Source of the DNA: Actinomycetes bacterium
GTDB taxonomy: Bacteria > Actinomycetota > Acidimicrobiia > Acidimicrobiales > Bog-793
Direction: 5' to 3'
Assembly: GCA_021794645.1 (NCBI GenBank)
Contig: JAJYQK010000113.1
Location: 1 to 33,175, forward strand
Length of the DNA: 33,175 nt
How positions within the stretch are numbered: the stretch's first letter is position 1; the number at the start of each line of letters is the position of its first letter. Below the pieces are notes generated by a model. The model had not been told where the DNA came from. It did not search any database and saw only the letters and a list, made by a program, of their open reading frames with translations. Made by a program: the position numbers and the translations under genes. Shown here piece after piece: positions 15,647 through 23,873 of this stretch.

Positions 15647-15674
15647 GCGGACCGGCGCCCTGGTGAGACCGCTC
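15645..15674 (+). terminator. Branched hairpin after the small basic gene
   Basis: GAGCGG (15645-15650, within and after the stop codon) pairs with CCGCTC (15669-15674). Inside, ACCGG pairs with CTGGT (one G-T wobble) over a CGCC loop. No T-tract follows. The remaining 215 bases to 15890 show no gene or clear signal. Confidence 0.4.
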
Positions 15675-15889
15675 GCCTGACGGTCGCCGCCTTGCAGCCG
15701 TCCTGGCCTTAGCCGGGGGGCCATCAGACTCTGTGACCTCAGGCTGCTCCCGCCAGGCGGCTCATCTGAGCGCGGTCTCCGTTTTCGCCGCTGCCCGGCC
15801 GGCAGGGGCGGGCTCATGACGGGCAGGGGGCAGCCTCGGGCGGGTGCGGGGCCGGTTCGAGGCCGCACGGCGCTCGACGACTGCGGGCT

Positions 15890-16270
15890 CTAGTCCTCCT
15901 CCCGCAGCGATGAGACGAGTTCGCTCACCCGCGGGCCGAGGTAGCCGAGAAGCCGGTCGAAGAGGGAGGGCGGCAGGCAGGCGAGCAGCTGGTCGTAGAG
16001 GAGCTCGACGGGGTCGACCCGTTCGTCGGCCGCTAGCTCCTCCAAGACGGCGCAGCAACGCTCCAGGAGCTCTTCTGGCCCGCCCCGCGCGAGCAGATCA
16101 GCCATGAAGTCGGCCAGCTCGTTCAAGACGATCTCGTCGCTCAGGTCCTCCTCGTAGAGCTCGGCCAGCTCCGAGAAGAGCTCGTCGAACTCCGGTGCCA
16201 GCCGCGCTCGCACGACCCTGGCGCAAAGGAGGGGGACCTCCTCGTCCCCGCCATCGGCGCTGCTCGCCAT
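15890..16270 (-). CDS. Small acidic helical protein of unknown function
   Basis: A 126-residue cytosolic protein, very rich in Glu, Asp and Leu, predicted all-helical: LAPEFDELFSELAELYEEDL, EIVLNELADFMADLLARGG, EELLERCCAVLEELAADERV, then DQLLACLPPSLFDRLLGYLG. The arrangement of helices, with an early LAPEF and a central LE-x-L helix, loosely recalls small DUF7674-type proteins, but this is a weak match by eye. It contains adjacent cysteines (CC) near residue 80. ATG 16270 is chosen over upstream in-frame starts because AGAGGTGAGGAG precedes it directly and the upstream extension has no protein-like character. Confidence 0.7.
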   Translation of the reverse strand: MASSADGGDEEVPLLCARVVRARLAPEFDELFSELAELYEEDLSDEIVLNELADFMADLLARGGPEELLERCCAVLEELAADERVDPVELLYDQLLACLPPSLFDRLLGYLGPRVSELVSSLREED

Positions 16271-16406
16271 CTCCTCACCTCTTTCCGTCGGGCTTCCCGG
16301 TCGGCCCATGACGGACGGGCGATAGGCGGCTCGCGCCGGTGAGTGAAACCTACTCCGGACCTGCGCGCCCGGTCCTACGGATTCTGCCCGCTGGGGACAA
16401 GGGCAG

Positions 16407-16412
16407 TAACGT
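16407..16412 (+). promoter_or_regulatory. -10 element of the anchored small protein gene (leaderless)
   Basis: TAACGT is followed by 7 bases and GTG 16420. There is no Shine-Dalgarno sequence. The spacing argues for GTG 16420 over the in-frame GTG at 16411 and over starts further upstream. Confidence 0.5.
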
Positions 16413-16419
16413 GACCGGC

Positions 16420-16878
16420 GTGGCTGCAGCAGAGGTCGACCGTCGCAAGCTGGCCCTCGCAGCCCTCGGGCTGCCCATCGTCGGCATGATCGCATTGTTC
16501 ACCTGGGCAGGGGCCGCCAGCGCGCCGAGCTCGACCGGCATCGTCCAGAGGTTCTTGAGCGCCTACAACGGCCGCGACTGTGCCTCGGTCAGCCAAGCCC
16601 TCTACAAGGCGCCGGGGGTAAAGACCCCGACCTGCACCGAGCTGTTCGGCCGCCAGCCGGCCAAGTTCGAGAGCTGCAGCGAGACGGTGCTGCCGTCCTC
16701 GGCGACGACCGGCCTCCTCTCCCGGGTCCCCTCGGGCTACACCTCGGTCCGGCTCATCCGGGCGACCTGCACCCGGAAGTCCGCCGTCGGGGCGCCGGCC
16801 CGGGTCGCCCTCGACTTCCTCGTCGCCGACAGCCCGAGCGGCCAGCCGGCCATCATCACCATCGGCGCCGGCGGCTAG
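16420..16878 (+). CDS. Membrane-anchored small protein, NTF2-like outer domain
   Basis: A 152-residue protein with one N-terminal membrane segment (LALAALGLPIVGMIALFTWAG, about residues 12-32) and an extracytoplasmic domain of about 115 residues. The outer domain begins TGIVQRFLSAYNGRDCASVSQAL, the helix pair typical of NTF2-like/DUF4878 domains. It contains four Cys (NGRDCAS, TPTCTEL, ESCSET, RATCTR) that could form two disulfides. Function is unknown. The gene converges on the UbiB-family gene with 12 bases between stops. Confidence 0.7.
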   Translation: MAAAEVDRRKLALAALGLPIVGMIALFTWAGAASAPSSTGIVQRFLSAYNGRDCASVSQALYKAPGVKTPTCTELFGRQPAKFESCSETVLPSSATTGLLSRVPSGYTSVRLIRATCTRKSAVGAPARVALDFLVADSPSGQPAIITIGAGG

Positions 16879-16889
16879 AGCGCCCGCCG
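16869..16889. terminator. Hairpin across convergent stop region
   Basis: CGGCGG and CCGCCG form a 6-bp stem. Its 9-base loop holds the TAG stop of the anchored small protein. The stop of the UbiB-family gene begins just beyond, at 16891. No T-tract is present. Confidence 0.35.
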
Positions 16890-16890
16890 C

Positions 16891-18483
16891 TCAGCCCTCG
16901 TCCTTGCTCGCCTGCTCGAGCTTCGAGCGCAGCGTTTCGCGGCGTGCCTGCAGCTCCCGGTAGGTGAGCTCCCGGGTCTCTGGCGAGAGGCCCATCGAGG
17001 CGCGCAAGCCGTCGAGGTCGACGGGGGTGGACCGGACGTCCACCCCGACGTCGGCGGCGATGCGAGCTGCATGGTGCTCGGCGAAGTAGGCGGCGATGAC
17101 GGCCACCTCCCCGAGCAGGTCCACCTCGGGTGCCATCGTGGCGACCGCCCCGTCGATAAAGAGCATGTCCTTTACGAACAGCATCAGCTCCTTTGGCATC
17201 TTCGCCCCGTAGGAGAGGAGCTGGCGGGTGAGGTCGCGGATCTGGGCGGTCAGCTCCTCGGCCGAGAGCAACGTGACGTCCTGGGCGGGCTGGTCGAGCC
17301 CGAGGGCCCGGATGACCTCGTCGGTGTCCGCCTCGGCTGGGAGGGCGCCGAGATCGCGCAGCGCCTCTATCTGGCTGCGCACGTCGTTGGTCGTCCCGCC
17401 GACGAGGAGCCGCAGGAAAGCCCGGCGCTCGGTCTCGTCCAGGCGGCCGACGATGCCGTGGTCGAGGAGGGCGACGCGGCCGCCCGGCTGGACGAAGAGG
17501 TTGCCGCCGTGCAGGTCGCCATGGAAGACGCCGTAGAGCAGGGCACCTTCCAAGAAGGCGATTACGAGGCCCCGTAGGACCTCCTCGGTGGCGATGCCCC
17601 CCTCGCGCATGCCCTCGACGTCGTCCCAGGCGTAGCCAGCCAGCCGCTCCATCACGAGCATCCTCTTCGTGACGAGGACGGGATGGGGGCGGGGCACGAC
17701 GATCGACCGCTGCCCGGTGAGGGCGAGCACCCGCCCGATGTCGAGCATGCTGTCGGCCTCGAGACGGAAGTCGAGCTCTTCGACGATCGTCTCGGCGAAC
17801 AGCTCTATGAGAGCGGGCGGGTTGGCGAGCGCCGAGACGGGGATGCGACCGGTGAGGAAGGGGGCGATGAAGCTCATGACGGCGAGGTCGTGATGGACGA
17901 GGGAGGCGACCCGGGGCCGCTGCACCTTCACGACCACCTTCTCCCCGCTCCGCAGGACGGCCCGGTGCACCTGGGCGATCGAGGCAGCTGCGATGGGCAC
18001 CGGGTCGAAGGTGGCGAAGGTCTCCTCGAGGGGACCGGCCAGCTCGGCCTCGAGGGTGGCTCGCACCACCTCGAATGACTCGGCTGGCACCCTGTCCCGC
18101 AGCATCTTGAACTGCGAGACGACCTCTTCGGGAAAGATGCCCTCTCCCGCCGAGAGGATCTGGCCGAGCTTGATGAAGGTCGGCCCGAGCCGCTGGAAGC
18201 CTTGGCGGAGCCTCCTCGAGAGGCCCGCCCGGGAGGCCTCCTTCCCCTTCGGTCGGTCGAACAGGTACCAGCCGGCGAAGGCCTTGCCGAGCAACGCTGT
18301 GACCTGGAAGATGCGGCTGAGAGGGGGGAGGCGCCGGCGCCGGGTGAGACGGGGCAGCTCCGCCCTCGTGGTGGCCCGCAACCCGGCGGCGTCCCTCCGC
18401 CAGGCGAGCTCGGCGCCCTCGAGCGAGAAGGGACCCTGCTCGGTGAAGGAGTAGGTCTCGGTGTCTTTGGAGGGTGCGGGCAC
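16891..18483 (-). CDS. ABC1/UbiB (AarF) family atypical kinase
   Basis: A 530-residue protein of the UbiB/ABC1 family, atypical kinase-like ATPases linked to isoprenoid-quinone or lipid metabolism. Family motifs are TFIKLGQILS (KxGQ, near residue 105), the Ala-rich nucleotide loop IAAASIAQVHRAV (about 164-176), VVVKVQRP with the ATP-binding Lys, HGDLHGGNLFV (catalytic loop) and LLDHGIVGRL (metal-binding Asp). The usual C-terminal paired membrane helices are not obvious; it ends in a charged coil. GTG 18483 follows the fabF stop by 34 bases on the same strand, so co-transcription with the fab operon is possible. Its substrate cannot be told from sequence. Confidence 0.9.
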   Translation of the reverse strand: MPAPSKDTETYSFTEQGPFSLEGAELAWRRDAAGLRATTRAELPRLTRRRRLPPLSRIFQVTALLGKAFAGWYLFDRPKGKEASRAGLSRRLRQGFQRLGPTFIKLGQILSAGEGIFPEEVVSQFKMLRDRVPAESFEVVRATLEAELAGPLEETFATFDPVPIAAASIAQVHRAVLRSGEKVVVKVQRPRVASLVHHDLAVMSFIAPFLTGRIPVSALANPPALIELFAETIVEELDFRLEADSMLDIGRVLALTGQRSIVVPRPHPVLVTKRMLVMERLAGYAWDDVEGMREGGIATEEVLRGLVIAFLEGALLYGVFHGDLHGGNLFVQPGGRVALLDHGIVGRLDETERRAFLRLLVGGTTNDVRSQIEALRDLGALPAEADTDEVIRALGLDQPAQDVTLLSAEELTAQIRDLTRQLLSYGAKMPKELMLFVKDMLFIDGAVATMAPEVDLLGEVAVIAAYFAEHHAARIAADVGVDVRSTPVDLDGLRASMGLSPETRELTYRELQARRETLRSKLEQASKDEG

Positions 18484-18517
18484 CTATCCAGTCAAGCGGG
18501 GAAGCAGAGCCGACCCG

Positions 18518-19705
18518 TCACTCGCTGAAGGGGGCGAGCACGAGGGTGCCGTTGTGACCGCCGAAGCCGAAGCTGTTGGAGAGGACAGCGCCGCCTTCGA
18601 AAGCCGCCGGTCCGCCGGTCACGACGTTCAGGTGGATCTCGGGATCGAGCTGCTCGAGGCCGACCGTGGGCGGGATGGCCCCCCGCTCGATGGTGAGGCA
18701 GCTGGCGACGGCCTCGATCGCCCCGGCGGCGCCGAGGCTGTGGCCGGTGATGCCCTTCAGCGAGGTGACCGGCGGGGTGTCCCCGCCGAAGAGCTTCTCG
18801 AGCGCCTCCGCCTCGGCCAGGTCGTTGAGGGGGGTGGAGGTGCCATGGGCATTGACGTGGCCGACATCACGCGGCCCGATGCCGGCGTCCTCGAGGGCGA
18901 GCTGCATGCACGAGAGAGCGCCGGCGCCACCGGGGGCGGGGGCGGTGATGTGATGGGCATCGGCGTTGGAGGCCGACCCGAGCAGCTCGGCGTAGATGCG
19001 GGCGCCCCGGGCGCGGGCATGCCCGAGCTCTTCGAGCAGGAGGGCGCCGGCCCCCTCACCCATGACGAAGCCGTCTCGGCGGACGTCGAAGGGCCGAGAC
19101 TCGCCGGAGCTCGACAGAGCCGTCATGTTGGAGAAGGCGGCCATCGCCACCGGCGTCATCGCCGCTTCGGCCCCGCCGCCCATCACCATGTCGCAGCGGC
19201 CATAGGCGATGAGCCGGTAGGCGGCACCGACCGACTGGGTGCCGGCCGCGCAGGCCGTCACGACGGTCTCGCACGGTCCCTGCCAGCCAAAGCGCATCGA
19301 GATGGCCGCTGCCCCGGCGTTCGCCATCATCATCGGGACGAGGAAGGGCGAGACCCGGCGCGGCCCCTTCTCCAAGAGGACGCCGATCTGGCCCTCGAGG
19401 GTCTCGAGCCCTCCCACCCCGGTGCCGAAGACGATCCCGGAGCGGGCCGGATCGGCCTCCGGCTCCCCCCCGTCCTCGAGCGCCATCTGGGCGGCCGCCA
19501 CCGAGAACTGCTGGAAGCGGTCGGCCCGGCGGGCCTGCTTCACGTCGAACCACGGGCTCGGATCGAAGTCCCTCACCCTCCGGTCGCCCTCTGGGGCGGG
19601 ACCATTCAGCCCCTCGAAGAAGGCATCGAGACCGATCCCGGCGCACGAGACGATGCCGAGACCGGTCACGACGACGCGGCGCCGACCCCGGCGCTCGAGA
19701 TCCAT
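18518..19705 (-). CDS. fabF: 3-oxoacyl-ACP synthase II
   Basis: Elongating condensing enzyme of type II fatty-acid synthesis. The 395-residue product shows the KAS I/II triad: Cys152 in VVTACAAGTQSVG, His287 in NAHGTSTPLND and His322 in GITGHSLGAAG. The glycine-rich NSFGFGGHN closes the active site. ATG 19705 overlaps the acpP stop as TGATG, so the synthase and its carrier protein are translationally coupled. An in-frame TTG just upstream is less likely. Last core gene of the fab operon. Confidence 0.97.
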   Translation of the reverse strand: MDLERRGRRRVVVTGLGIVSCAGIGLDAFFEGLNGPAPEGDRRVRDFDPSPWFDVKQARRADRFQQFSVAAAQMALEDGGEPEADPARSGIVFGTGVGGLETLEGQIGVLLEKGPRRVSPFLVPMMMANAGAAAISMRFGWQGPCETVVTACAAGTQSVGAAYRLIAYGRCDMVMGGGAEAAMTPVAMAAFSNMTALSSSGESRPFDVRRDGFVMGEGAGALLLEELGHARARGARIYAELLGSASNADAHHITAPAPGGAGALSCMQLALEDAGIGPRDVGHVNAHGTSTPLNDLAEAEALEKLFGGDTPPVTSLKGITGHSLGAAGAIEAVASCLTIERGAIPPTVGLEQLDPEIHLNVVTGGPAAFEGGAVLSNSFGFGGHNGTLVLAPFSE

Positions 19706-19944
19706 CAAAGCTTGGATGTGACGAGGTCGAAGGCCTGTCCGACAGTCTCGACGCCCTCGAGCTCGCTCTCTTCGACCGTGATGTCGAAGGCCTCCTCGAG
19801 CGCCATGACGAGCTCGACCACCTCCAGGCTGTCGGCTTCGAGGTCGCCGGCGAAGCTGGCGCTCGGGATGATCTTCTCAGCCGGCACCTGCAGCACCTCG
19901 ACTGCACACTCCTTGAACTTCTCAAAGGCGGCTTCGTTGTCCAC
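19705..19944 (-). CDS. acpP: Acyl carrier protein
   Basis: A 79-residue acidic carrier that holds growing acyl chains on a phosphopantetheine arm. The attachment motif is DLEADSLEVVELVMALEEAF, with Ser39 as the modified residue. The helical pattern from AFEKFKECAVEVLQV to FDLVTSKL is complete. GTG 19944 is preferred because AAAGGTGA lies 5 bases upstream; the in-frame GTG at 19953 overlaps that site and would add three residues. It sits between fabG (73-base gap) and fabF. Confidence 0.96.
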   Translation of the reverse strand: MDNEAAFEKFKECAVEVLQVPAEKIIPSASFAGDLEADSLEVVELVMALEEAFDITVEESELEGVETVGQAFDLVTSKL

Positions 19945-20017
19945 CGGTGTCACCTTTCATCCGTGGCGGCTCTCGCCGCCTCCAATTCCTTCGTCATCTG
20001 ACCCTGCTCGGGGCCAC

Positions 20018-20752
20018 TCAGTGTCCCATGCCGAGACCACCGTCGACCGGGATGACCGCCCCCGTGACGTAGGCGGCCTCCTCACCGGCGAGCCAGGCTA
20101 CGGCGCCTGCCACCTCCTCGGGTTCGGCCGCCCGGCCGAGAGGGACCATGGCCGTGAGAGCCTCGAGGCGCTCCTGGCCGAGGGCGGCCGTCATGTCCGT
20201 AGTGACCACGCCGGGGGCGACCACGTTCACGGTGATGTTGCGGCCGCCGAGCTCGCGAGCAAGTGAGCGGGCGAAACCGACGAGGCCGGCCTTGGATGCG
20301 GCGTAGTTCGTCTGCCCGGCCGAGCCGAGCAGGCCGACCACAGAGGAGATGAGGACGATGCGGCCGTAGCGGGCCCGCAGCATCTTCTGGGCTGCCCGCT
20401 TGCAGGTGCGAAAGGCGGCGGTGAGGTTGGTGTCGATGACCGACTGCCACTTGTCCTCGGTCATGCGCAAAAGGAGGGTGTCGTCGGTGATGCCGGCCGA
20501 GCAGACGAGGACCTCGACGGAGCCGAGCTCGGTCTCGACCTGCTCGAAGGCGCTCTCGACCTCGTCTTTCGAGGTGACGTCGCACCTCACCGGGAAGAGG
20601 GGGACCGTGCCCTCCGGCCCGTCGAGGCTCGCCGGTGGGGCGCTCTTCCAGGTGATCGCCACCCTGTAGCCCTCACGCTGCAGCCGGTGGGCGGTGGCGA
20701 GGCCGATGCCCCGCGATCCCCCGGTCACGAGGGCGACGCGGCCGTCGCTCAC
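20018..20752 (-). CDS. fabG: 3-oxoacyl-ACP reductase
   Basis: NADPH-dependent short-chain reductase for the first reduction in each elongation cycle; 244 residues. It has the Rossmann motif TGGSRGIG (10-17), CSAGIT, NLTAAF, the catalytic Ser near 136 (LISSVVG), Tyr150 and Lys154 (TNYAASKAG). VNVVAPGVVTTDM and the C-terminal GAVIPVDGGLGMGH are typical of FabG. GTG 20752 overlaps the fabH stop by GTGA. Placement between fabH and acpP supports the fatty-acid role over other short-chain dehydrogenases. Confidence 0.95.
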   Translation of the reverse strand: MSDGRVALVTGGSRGIGLATAHRLQREGYRVAITWKSAPPASLDGPEGTVPLFPVRCDVTSKDEVESAFEQVETELGSVEVLVCSAGITDDTLLLRMTEDKWQSVIDTNLTAAFRTCKRAAQKMLRARYGRIVLISSVVGLLGSAGQTNYAASKAGLVGFARSLARELGGRNITVNVVAPGVVTTDMTAALGQERLEALTAMVPLGRAAEPEEVAGAVAWLAGEEAAYVTGAVIPVDGGLGMGH

Positions 20753-21684
20753 TGGCGCCAGCGGGCGACGGCGCTCGCCCAGGTCATGCCGGCCCCGAAG
20801 CCGGAGAAGAGGATGAGGTCGCCATCGTGCAGGCGCCCCTGGTCGGCTGCCTCGGCCAGGGCCAGCGGGATCGAGGCCGAGGAGGTGTTGCCGGTGCGGT
20901 CGAGCACGATCGCCGAGCGGTCAGAGGGGATGCCGAGCCGCTGGATCATGGCGTCGATGATCCGCTGGTTGGCCTGGTGGGGCACGAAAAGAGCGATCTG
21001 CTCGGGCTCGATGCCCGCCGCGGCGATGACCTTGGCGGCGGAGTCGACCGTCGCCCGCACCGCCCGCCGGAAGACCTCCTTTCCCTCCATGCGGAGGTAG
21101 CCACCGTGTTCGCAGTAGAGGATGGGGAGGAGCGAGCCGTCGAGGCCGAGGTCGCTCGCGAGCAGAAGCGGCGCTGCCTCCTCGCTGTAGTCGAGCACGA
21201 CCGCCCCCGCCCCGTCGGCGAAGAGCACGGCGGTCGAGCGGTCCTCGAAGTCGGTGATCGAAGAGAGGGTGTCGGCGCCGATGACGAGGGCCCGGTTGAA
21301 GCCGATGCGGGCCTTCAGCATGGAGTCGGCCGTCACGAGGGCATAGACGTAGCCGGCGCAGGCCGCGTTGAGGTCGAAGGCCGCCCCCGAGCATCCCAGC
21401 TGGGAGTGGACGGTCGAGGAGGTGGCCGGCACAGCCTTGTCCGGCGTCGCCGTCGAGAGGACGAGCAGGTCGATGTCGGCGGGCTGCAGCCCCGCCTTGG
21501 TGATGGCGGCTGCTCCGGCCTCGATGGCAAGGCTCGAGGTGGTGCCGCCGATCCGCCGCTCCCGGATGCCGGTCCGCTCCACGATCCAGGCATCGGAGGT
21601 GTCGAGGCGGGCCTCGAAATCGGCATTGGTCACCACCTTCTCGGGAAGGGCGCTACCCCAGCCGATGATGCGAGACCCGCTCAT
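20749..21684 (-). CDS. fabH: 3-oxoacyl-ACP synthase III
   Basis: Starts fatty-acid chains by condensing an acyl-CoA primer with malonyl-ACP. The 311-residue product has the KAS III triad: Cys109 in NAACAGYVYAL, His236 in VPHQANQRI and Asn266 in RTGNTSSASIPLAL. Also visible are TSDAWIVERTGIRERRI and the terminal LFSGFGAGMTWASAV. ATG 21684 overlaps the fabD stop by ATGA, with GGAGGAG just upstream. Primer preference (straight versus branched) cannot be judged by eye. Confidence 0.96.
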   Translation of the reverse strand: MSGSRIIGWGSALPEKVVTNADFEARLDTSDAWIVERTGIRERRIGGTTSSLAIEAGAAAITKAGLQPADIDLLVLSTATPDKAVPATSSTVHSQLGCSGAAFDLNAACAGYVYALVTADSMLKARIGFNRALVIGADTLSSITDFEDRSTAVLFADGAGAVVLDYSEEAAPLLLASDLGLDGSLLPILYCEHGGYLRMEGKEVFRRAVRATVDSAAKVIAAAGIEPEQIALFVPHQANQRIIDAMIQRLGIPSDRSAIVLDRTGNTSSASIPLALAEAADQGRLHDGDLILFSGFGAGMTWASAVARWRQ

Positions 21685-22907
21685 AGCTCCTCCTCTGGAC
21701 GGGCGCGCAGCCAGGCGACTGGTTGGCCCGAGTTGACCCTCTCGCCGGGCAGGACGAGGACACCTTCCACCGAGCCGGCGAAGGCCGAGCGGATCTCTGT
21801 CTCGCCGACGAGGCCGACAAGGCTGCCCACTTGGAGCTCGACGGACCGCCTCTCCCCCCGTTGGCCAGGGGTTAGCCCGGCCAGCTCCTCGGCTGGTTGG
21901 AAGAGGCCGGCAGAGGGAGCTAGGACGACCCGCTCGTCCATGTGGAAGCCCTCGCCGGCCTGCTCGCCGGCGAGGACGGGGCTCTGGCCGGCCAGCAGCT
22001 CGACGAGTCTCTGCAGGTCATCGGGGCTGGAGACCGAGACGGCGACGGTCTCCTGGGTCGGCATCACCCGCCGGGCGAGGCCGGTCAGGACGCCTCCGGG
22101 CCCGAGTTCGATCAATGTCTGGGTGCCGGCAGCAAGGAGCGCCTCGACGGTCTGGCGCCAGCGGACAGGGCTGCAGAGCTGGGCCGAGAGGAGCCGAGGC
22201 CAGTCCGCGGCAGCCGCGTGGGGGCGGGCGTCGACGTTGGCGATCACCTCGGGCTCGGGCGGGTGGAAGGTGACCGAGCCGAGCGCCTTTCGCAGCCTGT
22301 CACGAGCGGGCGTCATGAGAGGGGTATGGAAGGCGCCGCCGACCGGGATGGGCAGGACCTTCTTCGCCCCGAGCTCCTTTGCCAGCTTGCCCGCCTCCTC
22401 CACCGCCTCGCGAGAGCCGGCGATGACGACCTGGCCTGGAGCGTTGTAGTTGGCCACCCAGGCGTCGCTCTCGGCCCGCAGGCAGGCCGCCTCGACGCCG
22501 TCGTCGTCGAGGCCGAGGACGGCGGCCATGGTGCCCGGGTTCTCCTCAGCGGCGTACTGCATGGCGGCTCCCCGCTCCACCACGAGCTGGAGCCCCGACT
22601 CGAGATCGATCACGCCGGAGGCCACGAGAGCGGAGTACTCCCCGAGGCTGTGCCCGGCACACAGCCCGGGCTCGAGGCCGATCCGCTCGACGGCGTCGAG
22701 GACGATGAGGCTCATGACGAACGTCGCCAGCTGGGCGTTGTCGGTGCGGGTGAGGGTCTCCTGGTCGGCCTCGAGGAGAAGGGCGACGACGTCTCTGCCC
22801 GTCAGCTCGGAGGCGTCGCGGGCGAGCTCGAAGGAGGGGTGCTCCTGCCAGGCGGCGCCCATGCCGGGGCGTTGTGAGCCCTGACCGGGAAACGTGAACG
22901 CGAGCAC
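21681..22907 (-). CDS. fabD: Malonyl-CoA:ACP transacylase with C-terminal biotinyl/lipoyl-like domain
   Basis: Loads malonyl groups onto ACP. Residues 1-305 are a complete FabD: FTFPGQGSQRPGM, the nucleophile Ser87 in GHSLGEYSALV, GAFHTPLM with catalytic His194, and ELGPGGVLTGL. A further 100 residues follow. From about 326 to 403, VVLAPSAGLFQP, VELQVGSLVGLVGETEIRSA, FAGSVEGVLVLPGERV and SGQPVAWL follow the strand pattern of biotinyl/lipoyl (barrel-sandwich) domains such as BCCP. The EAMKM hairpin that carries the modified Lys is missing. Ordinary FabD is about 310 residues. GTG 22907 follows GGGAGGAAA. First gene of the fab operon. The domain assignment is by pattern and should be checked by structure prediction. 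Confidence 0.93.
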   Translation of the reverse strand: MLAFTFPGQGSQRPGMGAAWQEHPSFELARDASELTGRDVVALLLEADQETLTRTDNAQLATFVMSLIVLDAVERIGLEPGLCAGHSLGEYSALVASGVIDLESGLQLVVERGAAMQYAAEENPGTMAAVLGLDDDGVEAACLRAESDAWVANYNAPGQVVIAGSREAVEEAGKLAKELGAKKVLPIPVGGAFHTPLMTPARDRLRKALGSVTFHPPEPEVIANVDARPHAAAADWPRLLSAQLCSPVRWRQTVEALLAAGTQTLIELGPGGVLTGLARRVMPTQETVAVSVSSPDDLQRLVELLAGQSPVLAGEQAGEGFHMDERVVLAPSAGLFQPAEELAGLTPGQRGERRSVELQVGSLVGLVGETEIRSAFAGSVEGVLVLPGERVNSGQPVAWLRARPEEEL

Positions 22908-22937
22908 CCTTTCCTCCCTACGACCTTCCGACGGCGC

Positions 22938-22964
22938 ACTCGTGCAGCGCCTCTTCGAACGAGT
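22938..22964. promoter_or_regulatory. Inverted repeat upstream of the fab operon
   Basis: ACTCGT and ACGAGT are separated by 15 bases, about 31-57 bases upstream of the fabD start. This is where an operator for the operon could lie. No regulator gene is adjacent. The arms are short, so chance is possible. Confidence 0.25.
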
Positions 22965-23017
22965 TTGACCCGGGCTGCGCCAACTTGGTTACCAGCGCCA
23001 GTTCAGCTGGGACGACT

Positions 23018-23815
23018 CTACGTGCTGAGGCTGAGCCGGGCTCGGAGGGGCAGGTGATCCGAGTCGCCCAACTCGAGGGCTGCTCCCTCCAGCACCCGCA
23101 CGGCCGACGTCACGAAGAGGTGGTCGAGCTGGTGGCGGGGGCGGCGGGCGGGCCAGGTCTTCGCCTTGACCGCCCGCCGCCAGCCGGGGAGAGCGAGCTC
23201 GAGCGGCGGCCCCCAGAAGTTCATGTCGCCGGCCAGCAGGCCGGGCCGGGTCCGATCGGGGAGGGCGGAGCGGAGCGCGCGGTAGAGGAGCGGAGCGCCA
23301 TGGCTGAAGTGCGCCATGTGGGTGCCGACGACCGTCAGTCCCGAGGGGAGCTCGACCACGAGGGCCGCCCGCCGGGTGAAGTCCCGCCGCAGCCGGCCGA
23401 GCTCGACCGGCTCGAAGGCGACGGGCTCCTCTCTCGTGAGGATCGCCAGGCCCCAGGAGCCTTCCTCGTAACCCTCCCGCGGGCGGCGGTATCGGTGGCG
23501 CGAGAGCCCGACACGAAGGGCGCGGGCGCCGCTCGGGTAGGGACGGCGGGGCTCCCACTCATCGGGCGGGGCGCCGGCCATGGGCTCTTTTGTCCTGAGG
23601 GAGCGGGCGAGCGGCAGCTCGCAGCGGTGGTAGCCGAGCGCCTGGGCGACCTCTGCCGCCTGGCTCGGCCCGTCGGCGGGGGAGAAGACCTCCTGCAGCA
23701 CAAGGATGTCAGCGGCGATCTTCTTGCAGGCTGCGACGAGGTTGAAACGCCTCCCGTAGCCGTCCATCCCGGCATGGACGTTGAACGTGGCTGCCACCAC
23801 CTCGTTCCCGCCCAT
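23018..23815 (-). CDS. Endonuclease/exonuclease/phosphatase-family protein
   Basis: A 265-residue metal-dependent hydrolase of the EEP (DNase I-like) fold. Core motifs occur in order: ATFNVHAGMDG (Asn), ILVLQEVF (metal-binding Glu), VVGTHMAHF, LLAGDMNFWG (catalytic Asp and Asn), LDHLFVT and the terminal SDHLPLRARL (catalytic His). The substrate could be nucleic acid, phosphoinositide-like or a phosphodiester; EEP members vary too much to say. No signal peptide is present with this start. ATG 23815 is chosen because the core fold begins there and a TAACTT -10 lies 8 bases upstream. The reading frame stays open far upstream only through repeat shadows of the neighbouring gene. Confidence 0.85.
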   Translation of the reverse strand: MGGNEVVAATFNVHAGMDGYGRRFNLVAACKKIAADILVLQEVFSPADGPSQAAEVAQALGYHRCELPLARSLRTKEPMAGAPPDEWEPRRPYPSGARALRVGLSRHRYRRPREGYEEGSWGLAILTREEPVAFEPVELGRLRRDFTRRAALVVELPSGLTVVGTHMAHFSHGAPLLYRALRSALPDRTRPGLLAGDMNFWGPPLELALPGWRRAVKAKTWPARRPRHQLDHLFVTSAVRVLEGAALELGDSDHLPLRARLSLST

Positions 23816-23823
23816 GAGCAGGC

Positions 23824-23829
23824 AAGTTA
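23824..23829 (-). promoter_or_regulatory. -10 element of the EEP gene (leaderless)
   Basis: On the minus strand TAACTT is followed by 8 bases and ATG 23815, with no ribosome site. It lies in the 58-base gap after the diguanylate cyclase gene. Confidence 0.45.
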
Positions 23830-23873
23830 ACGGCAGGCCGGCGGGAGCGCTCTGGTGAGCGAAGGTGAGCCCC

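Noticed and set aside
15396-15680. GTG frame of 94 codons overlapping the small basic gene
   Set aside because: Arg/Ser/Pro-rich shadow in another frame of the better supported 37-residue gene; no ribosome site or family pattern.
22959-22990. Candidate fab operon promoter core
   Set aside because: No TANNNT at a convincing distance from fabD with a recognisable -35 could be found; only the inverted repeat is reported.
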